The position numbers and the translations under genes were made by a program. Shown piece by piece: positions 10,616-22,898 of a stretch of 64,000 bases of DNA (position 1 is the first letter of the stretch; each line of letters starts with the position of its first letter). The DNA is from Rhexocercosporidium sp. MPI-PUGE-AT-0058 (Eukaryota; Ascomycota; Leotiomycetes; Helotiales). Location of the stretch: positions 2,418,001 to 2,482,000 of the forward strand of contig JAGTJL010000006.1 of the NCBI GenBank assembly GCA_020746875.1, in the 5' to 3' direction. A model generated the notes under the pieces. The model searched no databases and was not told the origin of the DNA. It saw only the letters and a list, made by a program, of their open reading frames with translations.

Positions 10616-13180
10616 ACATGCGCCATCCCCTAAACTCCATACGCCATTGAACCCACAGAACTGACTTTCCTGAAAGTCTAACTGGGGGGTTGCACGACGG
10701 ACAAGAGGTCCAAGGATCAAGAATGCTCCGTGAAGCTCTGGACGCAGGAACGACGACCAACGGCTAGGCTGGATATTTGCAAACGTACCATTGCTATCGC
10801 AAGTTTGGAACCCTTGTTGTGAAGTTCTCGTCAGCTGCTGGAATTGGGAGGTCATTGCTGACATGAGGGGGTAAGAATCCACTGCCGGCCGTGATTTCAA
10901 CCCCCAGAGCAGGTCCCCGGCATGGCGTTAAGTATTGACAGGCTTGGCTCTAGTAAGTCCATGGTGTTGTCTCGCGCGCTTCAATGTACAGTCTGCAGGT
11001 CATGTTTGGCGCCGGAGGGTAGACGACAAGAGAAGGAAAGCAAGCGACCATCAGGAAATGAGGGGTTGAAAAGGACATCTTGGCTGCTCAAAATCGACAC
11101 ATACGATGGTACCCCCGAGGTAGAACCGACTTGTTGATTGGTTCGAGAAGGAGGCTAGACGTGGTCTGGAACCATGATGGTGTTTCTCGAAGGATTCTCT
11201 CTATGCTGCTGTGTGGCACGGCCTCGTAAAATCCAAGTTTCGAGCTCACATGTCTCTTGACCTCTGCAGGAGACACCTGGGATTCTAACTGCATATGCAC
11301 CTGGGTGGGATAGTGTTACTATAATTGGACGATGTAGGGGTCTAGGCATAGAATTGCAAAAGAGTAGCCCAGTTGCAGCTCTTCACTGGCAAGCGGTGTA
11401 ACAGCAGAGATGCAAGATCAGGTCCAAGGTAGTGTACCTCACAAGGTGTGATGAAAACTGTCTAGATGCAGGAGTTGCTGCAGGTGATGAGTTGCAAGAC
11501 TGTGGTTTCCGTGATATGAGACGTGCAGCAGCCTCGACGCAAAGGATGATCTTACAAAGTATGTGAAAGATGGAGCGAAAGGAGGAGTAAGTACATTACG
11601 AAGGGCAACGGTATAAGAGCGGGACGTCTTTCTAAATACCGACACTAGAACGGGACGACCCGAAATATAGTGCTCTCATCATATCGCTTTTCGTACGTAC
11701 AGAACACGAGACCGTCCGAAGCTCTCATACGCTGACATCTTGAGATGCACCGTTCCTGTCCCTTGAGCAAGAACAGACCATGTATGGCCGACGCATTGCG
11801 TTGAATGCCAGAACAGAGAGAATGGTCTGTGAGGGTTTCGCAAGGCCAGGCAAGGCAACATTCCCCAGCGGTTGAGATCTTGGCCGGGGGAAACAATTTG
11901 CATTTCTTTCCATGGATTTGATGCAAGCTCATCCAGATATGGACGGAGGATTGGCGATGCGGGGATTTTTATGTCAAAATACTAAAAAGAGGTAAGACAT
12001 GTGTTGGCCCGTGGCTTGCTTGTTGGATAAGGAGGGGCATCGATAGCCACTAAAGGAGGGGGGATATGGCCCGATTGAGTGTAGATCGTTTCGATAGAAC
12101 TTGACCGGCACATTGTCTGGCCTTCTTTTGAGAGGAGAAGTGAGAGAAAGTCGACTCAAACAGGCCAGGGATAATCATCTGTTCGCGCTGTTGGAGATAG
12201 CAGTTATCATCTTTCGTCGTGAGCTTGTGCTTGCTATCACATCTGTTAGATCGCTATTTCCACGATGGTGCAGCTGTGACTTGGGTGATCGTTCTGGGTG
12301 CAACACGGCTTCGAATATCAAACCTTAATTGGCTATCTTTTAGCACACCGCACCAATGAAAGAATTATGGAATAGCGGCTACACGCGCTTGGGGATTGGC
12401 GGAGGGTCTGGTGGAGGTGTTTTGTGAAGATGTCTATGATAAGGAGGGGTTCTGGATTGCAAGCGCCGGGCTCTCTTTCCCGACCCAATGGTCGCCGAGG
12501 AAAACATCGCTTAGCTAACCATCTGCTCGGCTAAGCTGGCCGTTGTTACCGGACTTCTCACTGATCAGCATTCAGGAGCCGGTTCAGTAATTTCGTCTGG
12601 TCATGGGAATGAAAGTTCTGGCTTTGCCCAGCAGCACATGGTCGATTGAACTACAGATTTTAACACTCATGAGACCCACAGCCATGGCACCGGGGATGTG
12701 CTGGTCGGAGATCGGAGGGCTGCTGCTTCGGCCAAGCACGGATTCGAAACTTTGGGGTCCGGAAGCTGCTCTTTGACTGGGCCTAAAGTGATAGTATGGC
12801 TGTTGTGGAGCACGGCTCATCGAAGGGAGCAGCGAGTGGCAGAGTGTCATTGGGCCATATCCGATCCTTTCACAGAATAAAAGCGCGTTAAGCAGCCTTC
12901 AATCGACGAACCCATAAGAAACTGGGTCCGGCCAGTCAGATCCCTGCCGCTGTGGAATATTGCATGCAGCAAGAGCATCTGGAAGGTGGAGAAAAAGGTC
13001 TGTCGTCCCACAGGGGCGAACCCAAGTCGGGTATCTGCCGACACCTTTATGGCAGATACAACTGGTACCCGTCGCCCTAAATTCGACTGCCATCTTCTAG
13101 TTCCTGCACAACCGCGGCGTCAATAATATGAGACGGAATCCCTCTTCCCACCTACCTCCACGCCACGCAGACGTGTGAAG

Positions 13181-14971
13181 ATGAAGCCAAAACCTACACA
13201 TAGGTACAGGATCTGTGGCACTCCGTCGAGGTTGGGATGTCTCACTTGCAAGTAAGTGACTCAGGATGCTGCATACACGTCAAATTTGGAGGGGAAATCT
13301 CCACTAACCTCGAATATAGGATCCGGAGAGTCAAATGTGGAGAGGAGAAGCCATTCTGCAAGCGGTGTACATCCACAGGAAGGAAGTGCGATGGCTATGC
13401 CACGCAGAGCGACTCCAAGGATTCTCTTCAGAGACCGGCGCCCAGCAGATCTCTCAGTGGAACTGAGGATCCCATGGAGCAAAAACTCCTCTATTTCTTC
13501 AGCACATACACAGCCCCAAGCTTATCTGGGTTCTTCTCGACCGATTTCTGGGAACGAAGGGTAGTAGAGAGTAGTCATGGAGAGCCTTCAGTACGACATG
13601 CCGTAATTGCAATTGCCGCAATGCACCAAGAGTTCATCGAGAGGCGGAAGCAAGACGGAATGGACGATACCTCAAACCTCCAGGCATTTGCGTTTCGGCA
13701 ATACACCAAGGCGATCAGTAGTCTGCATCATTTGATGACAACTCGTATGCCGCCCCTGGACCTGACGTTGACGTCCTGTATCTTATTTGCGTCCATTGAT
13801 TGTCTCCTTGGAAACCAGTAAGTCTGAATCCTTTACGTTTAGTTTAATGCAGAAAGGCTCTAGGACAAGTATTGTTTGCTAGGATTCTAGCAATTCATAC
13901 TTTCATAAGGTGTTTGTACTGCGCAAATGTGCTAACACATTCTTCAGTGCTTCTGCAATAATTCACCTTAAAGCGGGGTTGAGAATATTAGCGGACATCA
14001 AATCGCACAAAACGCAGCGAGTTGTACATGCAGAAGAATGGGAACGAGGGTTCGCGCCTCCACTTCTAGCTCTCGGGGTACAAACAGCTACATTTATAAA
14101 TCCAGCACTACAGAAGGAGCGGACATCCCTCTGGGTGGCTCTGAAACGAGCTGGAAATCTCCCAATACCTACAACCTTCTACTCCCTCGACACAGCACGA
14201 CACGCCATAGATACCATATCAGCGACTGTTATGGCCGACCGAACATCCACCGAAATAAGTCCTAGCCTTCTCGAACACAAACCCCCCGATCCATTGGTGC
14301 AAGGCAGGCTTCACAATGCAGCTCTTGATGCGTGGACACAGGCGATGGACAAATTTACAGCGAACTTTGCGATTGGGGAAGCGCCGACAAGCAAGACGAG
14401 ATGCGGTGCCTCTCTTTTGAAAGTACACTCTTTAGTAGTGTCTATTGTGATTGGAAAACCAGAGGAGGCAGAAGCAAAGTTCGACCATCTTATAACTCTC
14501 TGCGATCTCCTCGAATCCGCGAGGACGAATTCTAGTGGCGCCCTCACATTCGCTACCGACCAACGAGTGATCGCACCCCTATTCTTCACTGCCCTCCGAG
14601 CCCCCAATCCGTCAACGAAGAGACGTGCAATCGAGCTTTTGTCACGAGCACCAGCACGAGAAGGCATGTGGGATGCCGAGGATGCGATTCGGGTAGCGGA
14701 AGGGTCTCACAGCGACATCCAGAACGTGGGAGGATTCGTCTTGAACGCAATACTACCAGATGTGATTCCACAGAGCGAGATCAAGATTTGGAACGATATT
14801 GCATCGCGGTTAAAGAGCCGTATGACATGGCCTTTTGGAGAGACAGATCCTGGTCAGAGTCCAGCGTCAATCAACTCGGTCACTTCGCCACCACAGAGCG
14901 AAGCTGCATATACCCCAGCACCGTCACAACAGGAGTTCATGTCTCCTCCAGCTGGCATGCCGAATTATTAA
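13181..14971 (+). CDS. Zn(II)2Cys6 transcription factor
   Basis: Exons 13181-13251, 13320-13817 and 13948-14971 give 530 residues. The N-terminal binuclear zinc cluster is split by intron 1: GCLTC then K-IRRVKCGEEKPFCKRC and TSTGRKCDGY. This gives spacing C-X2-C-X6-C-X6-C-X2-C-X6-C. Residues about 70-140 (MEQKLLYFFSTYTAPSLSGF) begin the fungal-specific regulatory domain seen in this subfamily, with EPSVRHAVIAIAAMHQE and then HASAIIHLKAGLRIL across intron 2. The pattern RRAIELLSRAPAREGMWDAE near residue 450 also occurs in the regulator at 58167-59901. The C-terminus is Pro/Ser/Gln-rich. It is predicted to be a nuclear DNA-binding regulator with unknown target. No pathway genes adjoin it; the next gene is a DUF6536-like membrane protein 1 kb downstream. 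Intron 2 (130 nt) was placed so that the conserved 'IHLKAGLRIL' is in frame. Confidence 0.85.
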
Positions 14972-15960
14972 AGACCACCCTTATGGATGGTTGTACATGT
15001 ACGCAAACGTAATTAATGAAAATCGAAATGATACCACATCAAAATTACCACATGAAAAACTTTTCTTCCTTCTAGATGTTTCGTACCACGAAGCTTTCGG
15101 TAATTTCAATTCGCACAAAGCTCTATCAACACCACCAGACTGACTCTGATTTGAAAATATTGTATCCATCAACAGTCCCTTCCCAAAGTAACAATCCACG
15201 GTCCGATAGACCAAAAATGAAGTCACTCCACAGCTCGCTCTTGCTCAAATCAAGTGCTCCTCTAGCACTTCGATCGTCAAAGTTATGGAGGAAGCGAACA
15301 CCAGATCTACTTTCCCAAGGAACTGGATTAGCTAGCAGTAACAATACCAGCATTTGCTCACGTCGACGATCATAGATAAGGACATTCGAGGGGTAATTGG
15401 GTCAGAATCGTTAACGATATCTACCTACATGGCGAGCAGCATACTCCATTACTCTAGTCTGAGGCTTTAAAGGTCAGCACAGCTCTCTGCACTCGAATTT
15501 CTAGCCATGTTGCTATCTTAAGCTTGCTTTAACTCCCAACCCCCGTACCTTGTTTCGCACGGCGCCACAAGGTGCTGTGCCGCTCCAAGCCTCTTGTGCA
15601 GGGCTCTATATCAGCCTTGGAGGGCATACTAAGCGCTACCCCTGTCCAAGAAATTGGCGATCATGGACAATTTGAGTTGAAGATTGATCAGGGATTGGCT
15701 TTAGGCAGACAGGATGCAAATCCTTTTGACACAAATGACGAACCTCTGCAGCTTGGAGCATGGCAGACTTGCTGGTGGATAGATGGCAGAGAGTGGAGCC
15801 CGCGGGTCGTCAACATCGCATACTTCTTGTCGTGAACTATCTTTTCTATCTCTGTTGGATGTTGGTATGTTATTTGAATGAGTGCTTGGACATGTGGGAC
15901 TTGGCGACTCGGACTCTGAGAAGAGACAATTCGTCTGAGCAGTGATCTCGATCTTACGTG
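14972..15960. other. Intergenic, no gene seen
   Basis: Separates the regulator from the DUF6536-like gene on the same strand. Frames at 15126-15353 (minus) and 15572-15835 (plus) have no recognisable features. Confidence 0.45.
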
Positions 15961-18839
15961 ATGGATACGCAATTCTCGCGACTCTTCGATGAGTGGGATG
16001 ATGTGACTGATATTTCTATGGTAGATTTGGGGTGAGAATCATACTGAAGCTAATCGCGACGTCCAAAGCTAATACAACGTTTGCAGAACAAGTCCAACCA
16101 GCCAAAGTCCGCAAGAGCCCGACAGCGCAACTCTCACAACACGCGACAGCATCGCCTCGACTTCTCGGCGGGAGAGCCCCCCATACTACGACGACATCTC
16201 CACTCGGACTCTCCTGCGCAAGGAAAGTCAAGCTACGACAGCCTCTGATTACGATCTTCAGAGTCCGTATTCGCCGAGAGTGATACGGGAGGAGCATGAT
16301 CAAGAACCGCGGCAGAGGAAGGGCTTTAAATCGAACGTACAGCAATTATGGCAGAAGAGATCTTTACATCCTGCGAGAAAGAGACTGACATTCGATGGCA
16401 ATTTTGCGCATGGCAAACCTGGCTGGTGGAAGAAACAGATGCTGGTTGATCGTAGTCTGAGATCTATGGCTGCGTTCACGGCGGTTTGCTCGTTGGTGAT
16501 GTTCATTATCATTTTTGCGCACTTGGACGATTTCAAGAATCGAATCAACACGCATACGACATCTGTCGGCGGAAAAGACGGGGAGAGTTGTAAAACAATT
16601 GAGAGGAAGAACGTGGTAGGTTAGCATTACGCACAGCTCTGACTGTGCGACTCTATGAAAGCTGGAATTCTTGTCTGACTGGACTTGCAGGCTATTCACC
16701 TGTTTATCAACATCGCGGCTACGATGGTTTTGGGTTGCTCGAATACATATCAACAACTCGTGACAGCGTTGAAGGTTGACGAAATTCGTTGGGTATTGAG
16801 TAAGCGAGGGGATTCAAAAGTTGGGACGAACAGCCCGTGGTCCATCAATCACAAGCGTGAGGGCAAAACAGTTGCCTGGCTTGCTTGGCTACTCCTCATC
16901 CTAACTTCGGTCGTAAGGCACCTTTCATTTCTCAGCCTCTGGAGTTCACTGACCTGGGATCTAGCCCGTCCATTTCCTTGCAAACTCTGTCATAGGACCA
17001 TCCTTTTATATCAACATGCCGACGACGATTATATACACAGACGTAGGATCTGACCTTAAAGCTATTGCTAAGTCATCTGGATCTTCCTCATTCACCAATT
17101 ACCGCGATTCTGGTTGCTGGACTGCGTTTCGATCCAACGCATATTCTCTAGACAAAGACCTCAGCCGCTTGTCATCCACCTACAATGCCGACGAACTTGG
17201 CAACTCCACAACTTACAAAAGCGTCGAGGTGAAATTTACTAGCAATTGCACTGAATACAAAGATACGACCGACTCTCTTTCTGCCCTTAACGAATATAAT
17301 TACACCGTGTATCCCAGTTATTCCTCATTTCGGGTGTATTCGATTGGAAATTGCACAATGGGCACAAATGTATGGTGCACGCTAGGTGATGAGCTACCAA
17401 AACAGTGCAGAGAAAATGTCCGCATGCAAGCAGCTTTCATCTTAGCTGGTTGCCTTTTCATTAAAGCTGTCTACATGATAGCCCTTAACTACCGAGCACG
17501 AACCCGCACCAAAGACCACTGTCTAACATTCGGAGATGTCATTGTAGCCTCCGTCCTCGACCCAGATCTGAAAGTCAAGAACGAATGCCTCCTCAATTCC
17601 GGCGATGGGTACAGGCATGAAGTAGTGCACACCTGTCACAAACATTGCAAAGACCCCGTCCCGTCAGCATCAGGCGATGATATCGGCCACTGCCAGAAAT
17701 GCAAGAAGTTCAACGAGATTAACATGTCAGCCGGCCTCCCTCATCCTAGCATCGCAATCAAGTACAAGAAATCGCTCCTTTCAAATCTAGGCTCAACAGC
17801 GATAAGCCAAATGCTGATTATGATGTTTACCTCACTCGCGATGCTCGCCGCGTCGATTGTTCTGATCATCTCAATGGTGTTTAAGACTCAGCAGTGGCAC
17901 CTCTATTGCGATAATCCGAAAACTGCGGCTCGAAAGGCGATGTGTGCCGAGAGCCTTGCTTTTACGATGAAGCGGACGTTTGGTACTTGGGGTGGATTCT
18001 CTTCAAGTGCTACATTGGCAGCTCTTCCACCGGATTCTCTGGGCAGCGAATTTCTCGCCTTCGCAATTTCTAACGGCGCCCAGTTTCTGTACAGCTTATT
18101 GTACCTCTTGCTGATTTATAACTTGAGTCTTATCAGCATGGAGCATGAATGGGGAGCTTGGGAGACAAAGCGGAAGCGGCCTCGGTGTACGATTGTCAGC
18201 GGAAGGCCCTTTGAACAGAGTTACTTCTTGCAATTACCGTGGAAGGTCCTGACGCCTCTCATGGTTTATGCCAGTCTCATGCATTGGTTACTTGGACAGG
18301 CGATTTCAACTACTGAAACGATATACACGGACCATGTGCATAAAATTGAACATTCGATATATTTTGTAAGTGTTTTGTTGCACTTTGCTTCTCACGTTCT
18401 CAAGAGGTCGGTCCCGAAGCCTTCGATCACTGACTGGTAGTGTCTTTCCAGGTCACTTATGCGGCATATCCGATTTTCGTATCAACAATCTTGATGGTTG
18501 CAATGACAGTGATCTGTTGGTGGGCTTTCACTTACACAAGAGAAGGGTTCATACCTCAAATGTACATTTGTCCATGTTCACATTTTCATCAGTTACTGAT
18601 CGATCCTATATAGGTACGGGTCGATCCGCACATGCTGTGCATCAACAACAGACCTCTTTGATTTCAATACAGATGGAATCTCCTGGGGGATTGTACGTAT
18701 CTAGTCCCTCCATTTTCAATCTCAGACGTCACTAATTCTGATGACAGTGGGAATGGGCGAGAAGTTTCGCCACGCAGGATTCTCCAGCGATGAGCCAGAC
18801 AAGATAATTCCGGCCGAGCTTTACTGTGGGAGAGAATGA
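15961..18839 (+). CDS. DUF6536-like multi-pass membrane protein
   Basis: Seven exons (15961-16031, 16087-16615, 16691-16912, 16965-18365, 18452-18561, 18614-18696, 18748-18839) join to 835 residues. A polar N-terminus of about 160 residues is followed by the family's start: TM1 (SMAAFTAVCSLVMFIIIFAH), a short loop, then AIHLFINIAATMVLGCSNTY and a third helix before VPVHFLANSVIGPSF. An extracellular stretch with NxS/T sites and cysteines leads to at least six more helices and the tail GMGEKFRHAGFSSDEP...ELYCG, as in other members. These fungal proteins are common and uncharacterised; transport or sensing is a guess. A cysteine/histidine-rich insert (HTCHKHC..., CQKCKKF, about residues 505-530) is a possible metal-binding loop. 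The last intron has two GT sites four bases apart; I used GTATCT at 18697 because it alone gives the conserved C-terminus. Confidence 0.8.
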
Positions 18840-20680
18840 TGTAATGTGCTATGTGTATACGATATTGAGCTAGCGAGAAAGATGAGTTGTAGAATATGTT
18901 CCTTTTTCCACAAGAGTCGTTTAGAGTAAGTGCTTTAGGAGACCAACACTAGGTGATCAGGAATGACTTGCCGTCGGTACGATAGATACAATAGATGAAT
19001 AGGTCTCAATATCAAAATAAAATCGAACAACAATTCACGAAAGCATGAAAAAGCGTGCTCCATCTTTCGTTGACACCAGCCGCCCATGAGCCGCCTTGCG
19101 TCACCATTCATCCGCATCTTCCTTCTAGACGGCACATGCAGCGTCAAATCCTCCAGGAATAGATCCAAGAATCGCCATAATGTAAGCAGAGTGAGTAAGT
19201 ATACTTTGGACAGTAATATATCCTGGAACCAACGCTTGGTATTCGAAGGAAGCATTACTGCTTCCGGAGAAGAATTTGGATTTGTTGGATAGGGGGCTTA
19301 AGCGAGGTCTTGCCTGGGTGGCTCTTGGTACCACCATGTTGACGAAAATCCTCGTTTCCCAGCTCGACAACCGTTCTTCATGATGCGCATACACATCTCA
19401 TCTCCTAAATCAAATTTCCAAGACTTAACATGGCCGAAAAGCTGACGTTCCAATCAACCCTCCCCTTTCTACCGAGAGCAATTCTGAAACGAGTGCCTCG
19501 GCAAACCCCTATTGAAGCACTTGAGACGCAATAAATATCCATACCGAATTCCATCACCTCCTTACTTGAAAGGGCATGTGAAAGCGTTCGTATCTCTGAT
19601 TCAATAGCAGCTTTGATTTGATGTTCGAACATCAAGAGTGCCGATCTTTAATCTGCTGCCGGTGACTTTGATACATCCACTTGATTCGGCACAAGTCAAT
19701 TCAAACAGGACGGATGTCGCACAGTGATCAACAAATAGAGTTAGAGATTGCGGCAAGCATTGACCTACTCTAAACGAAAAGCTGGGTTCCGTACTTCCAA
19801 GATTGAGAAGAAGGTTATATGCACGTGATAAGAGCGCTCCACCATCTGTCAATCCTCGACGACACTTTGCATCCTCATGGACAACCAACACAACTCTAAC
19901 ACGCCTGGAGCCCATCTCTTACGAACAACTAACAGTAGACATCTCAGCTAAGAAGAGCTCACCCAAGCTTCGATAAGCATGCACGATAAACTTCTCACCC
20001 GCCCAACTTCACTGGCCATGCGTCACGAACTCGCTCAAGTCCCCCTATCCCATGCCACCAACAGCTTCTAATCTGCACGAAGGACCCTCACACATGCCCA
20101 ACATCTCACGAAACTTGGGCACTGCCCGAGCCTAGAATCCGAAGCTCGATATAAGGATCCCATTCGCCGCATGAACTCCCATCGTCAAGAAAATAAGGAT
20201 GCAAAGCTCCGCCCTGAGAGGCTCGGTTAAAACCGCTCAGCCCCTGAAAGGAGCCAGGTCAGCGCGCCAACGACAGCGACAAAGACAGCACATAACGGCG
20301 TTGGGAGCTAGGCCAGGGTCCTTGAGTTGAGATCCCAGATCCTACTCGCCGGACTGGTCAGGCTCTGTTTGGCTCTTATTCTGCCTCGTTTCAGGGCGTG
20401 GAGGATGTCACCAATGAGAGCTGCGCCGGACCTGAGATGTGACCTGTGCATTGCGCACCTACATTTTTTAACCCCTCCTACACACGTTCATCCCATCCCA
20501 TCTCTGCTTCTTCTCCATATTTGTTTGTTCTAGCTCGTGCGTTTGTTTCGTTTCGTTCCTCCGGTGCCATACGAGCACGGCACCTTGCCTCGCTACCTAC
20601 CTAAGTATCTGCCAACTTGACTATTGCTTGGAGAGGCACTAAAAATAGGAGGTGCAAAGGGGCTGGACTCTCCTTCCTTT

Positions 20681-20700
20681 CTCACTCTCACTCTCACTCA
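20681..20700 (+). repeat. CTCACT tandem repeat
   Basis: Three and a third copies of CTCACT in the upstream region of the GH16 gene. Confidence 0.7.
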
Positions 20701-20996
20701 TACCTAGGTCGGCCCGGAATCGCACAGCTCTGATTGTATTTCCCATACGAAGATTGGCATGAAGGATGTAAGGCACTCTCCCATCGCATAGATGGACCAA
20801 CGCAAAGTGCCCAGGCGGGAGGCACCATCTATTCCACGTACAATCCATCAACATGTTTTCTTAATTCTCGGCCTGATATTACACAAGGGTGTATCTCGTA
20901 ATATGTGGTGTGGTGTCTTTCTACTTGATGTTCTGGTGCTCGTTTATCCGCCGCCTCTTCCACCTTCCCCTGAAAATTGCCGACGTGGGCGAATTG

Positions 20997-21002
20997 TATA
21001 AA
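20997..21002 (+). promoter_or_regulatory. TATA box of the GH16 gene
   Basis: TATAAA, 270 bases before ATG 21272, followed by a pyrimidine-rich stretch typical of strongly expressed fungal genes. Confidence 0.5.
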
Positions 21003-21271
21003 GGTTCTGTTTCGCGCTCAAACACCACTCCCCCTTTCCCGCAAGACCCTAAGAACCTATCTGCATATTTATATCTCCTCTACCCCCCCTCTCTGACTCT
21101 TTGTCTTTTGTCCGGAGTTCGTAATAAGCATAATTTTCAACCGCCACATTCCTTTTTGCTCACTTGCTACTCGCTTGCTCCTGCTCGCTTGTATTGTTAC
21201 TCCAACAAATTCCTTATCGACTCACAACAACAACTCAACTGGACTCAGCTCAACACACACAAAAACACATC

Positions 21272-22099
21272 ATGTTCTCACTCAAAAGCCTCGTCACCTG
21301 TGCTGCCATATTCAGCAGCGTCCTGGCCATCGCACCAGAGCCCAACCCCGGCTTCCGCGTCTCCTGGTCCGACGACTTCACATCCTCAACCATCGACCTG
21401 GCGAAATGGGACATCTTCACCGGCACCCCCTCCAACAACGAACAGCAAACCTACGTAGAAGACAGCAAAAACTGCCAAATAACCTCCTCCCACACTCTCC
21501 TCATAACACCCTTGAACGAAAACGGGAAATGGACATCCTGCCGCATCGAATCCATGCCCAGCTTCGAGACCAAACCCGGAGGCCAGATGATCGTACAAGC
21601 ACGTCTGAAACTCGGCGATCCAGGAGCAAAACTCCAGGGTATCTGGCCTGCGTTCTGGAGTCTAGGCGAGGCGGTCAGAAATGGAGTTGGTTGGCCTGGC
21701 TGCGGCGAGATCGACACCATGGAGAATATCAATGGTGGTTCTCTGGGTCATGGGACGATTCATTGTGGAGCTGCGTGTAATGATCCCACGGGTTTGGGGC
21801 AGGGTATGGCGTTTGATTATGGGGCTTTCCATACTTGGGCTCATGTTATTGATTTGAGAAGCGGCGATTGGAAGGAGCAGAGTATTACGTGGTATATGGA
21901 TGGTCAGGCTTTTAAGGTCCTCCATGGTCGTGATGTTGGCGATGAGGGAGCTTGGAAGTCAGTTGCGCAGAGGGGTATGTTCATCACGCTGAATGTTGCC
22001 GTGGGTGGGAGCTGGCCCGGCAATGTGGGTGCTGATACTGCGAGCGGGAAAGCAGCTGGTATGGAAGTACAGTATGTTGCTGTTTATGAGTCTGAGTGA
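21272..22099 (+). CDS. Secreted GH16 endo-beta-1,3(4)-glucanase
   Basis: A single-exon frame of 275 residues. Residues 1-19 form a signal peptide (MFSLKSLVTCAAIFSSVLA). The mature part starts with the GH16 opening FRVSWSDDFTSSTIDLAKWD. The catalytic signature is CGEIDTMEN: Glu146 (nucleophile), Asp148 and Glu151 (acid/base) in the E-x-D-x-x-E spacing of the beta-bulge GH16 enzymes (laminarinase/licheninase group). LQGIWPAFWSLG before it and WPGNVGADTASGKAAGMEVQYVAVY at the end are typical. It hydrolyses beta-1,3 or mixed-linkage glucans outside the cell, in cell-wall remodelling or plant/fungal polymer use. There is no GPI signal and no carbohydrate-binding module, so this is not a CRH-type crosslinker. 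I chose the ATG that begins the signal peptide; an upstream in-frame extension to 21164 starts without ATG context and would bury it. Confidence 0.92.
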   Translation: MFSLKSLVTCAAIFSSVLAIAPEPNPGFRVSWSDDFTSSTIDLAKWDIFTGTPSNNEQQTYVEDSKNCQITSSHTLLITPLNENGKWTSCRIESMPSFETKPGGQMIVQARLKLGDPGAKLQGIWPAFWSLGEAVRNGVGWPGCGEIDTMENINGGSLGHGTIHCGAACNDPTGLGQGMAFDYGAFHTWAHVIDLRSGDWKEQSITWYMDGQAFKVLHGRDVGDEGAWKSVAQRGMFITLNVAVGGSWPGNVGADTASGKAAGMEVQYVAVYESE

Positions 22100-22898
22100 G
22101 TGGTTTCTCCGGGTCTGCAGTTGGACATGGGCAGCAAGAAACAGTTAGATATGGGATTTGGAGGTCGGTTTTTCATTCAGGAGTCAGGCGTTTGGCAGCG
22201 ATGAGGTTGGCATTCACATATACCAGGATTGGGCTAGGATTTCTGTAGAGGTAGACAAGTGGAGTTCCTTGGATCGCTGTATATATTTCGTAGATTATAC
22301 ATATACACGCCTTTAAACTTGATAACTATCACCATGTACTCAGTTTGCTACATGACTGACGTGTGATTTTCATAACAACGTGGAAGCCAATCATACCCAC
22401 TGTGCTCAGTTGGCCATAACTAACGTCCTTTCTGCAAGCAGGTTTACTCCCTCCCTGTCCTACCGACGACAACAAAAATCTCCTTTCCAAAAAAAATCTC
22501 TCTGTGACCTCATTCAACCTACGCCGGGCCAGTCTTGAGTTTGAGATTTTACAACTGCTGAGAAATATCTAATCACGCCTTCGTGCTGTTCCCCGCCACT
22601 CACTCAGCCTCGCCTATTGACAGCCCCTTAAATGTTTACTGTCGCACTGGAGAACAGCCGTGTAGCGAAGCCACGGGATGATATTAATTGATCGACACAT
22701 GCAATATACCTGCTTCCAGTATTGTTTTCTCCCCCATCTCACTTTTATCGCACGTAAACATCGAAAGCAATTCATCTACAACCACTTTCCCGTCCGCTCC
22801 TTCAAAAGATAGCCGAGAACAAAGGCCCCCTTGAGTACGCTAATGTATCTCGTTCAGCGGTCGGGAATATAGTTCGATTCTTTGCCTTTATCTACACA
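22100..22898. other. Intergenic between convergent genes
   Basis: The 3' flanks of the GH16 gene and of the minus-strand membrane-protein gene. No frame of interest. Confidence 0.5.

Larger units (their letters stand above)
9989..13180. other. Long intergenic region (3.2 kb) upstream of a Zn2Cys6 regulator
   Basis: No frame here carries a recognisable domain. The longest (10478-10900 minus, 140 codons) is compositionally random. The region contains a GGAAAC hexamer repeat (10072-10100) and a 30-bp inverted repeat (10586-10615). It may hold a long regulatory region for the transcription factor at 13181, a lncRNA, or degraded sequence. Confidence 0.5.
18840..21271. other. Intergenic region with leader of the GH16 gene
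   Basis: No supported gene in 2.4 kb. A CTCACT repeat lies at 20681-20700. The last 270 bases, after TATAAA (20997-21002), are C/T-rich and then CA-rich up to ATG 21272, which indicates an unusually long leader of about 240 nt. Confidence 0.5.

Noticed and set aside
10478..10900. 140-codon minus-strand frame in the 3.2-kb gap
   Set aside because: No family feature, random-looking composition, no promoter or splice context.
19125..19394. 89-codon minus-strand frame downstream of the DUF6536-like gene
   Set aside because: Short, no domain, no consistent neighbouring exons.
21175..21780. 201-codon frame overlapping the GH16 gene
   Set aside because: Out-of-frame shadow; the GH16 frame has signal peptide and catalytic signature.
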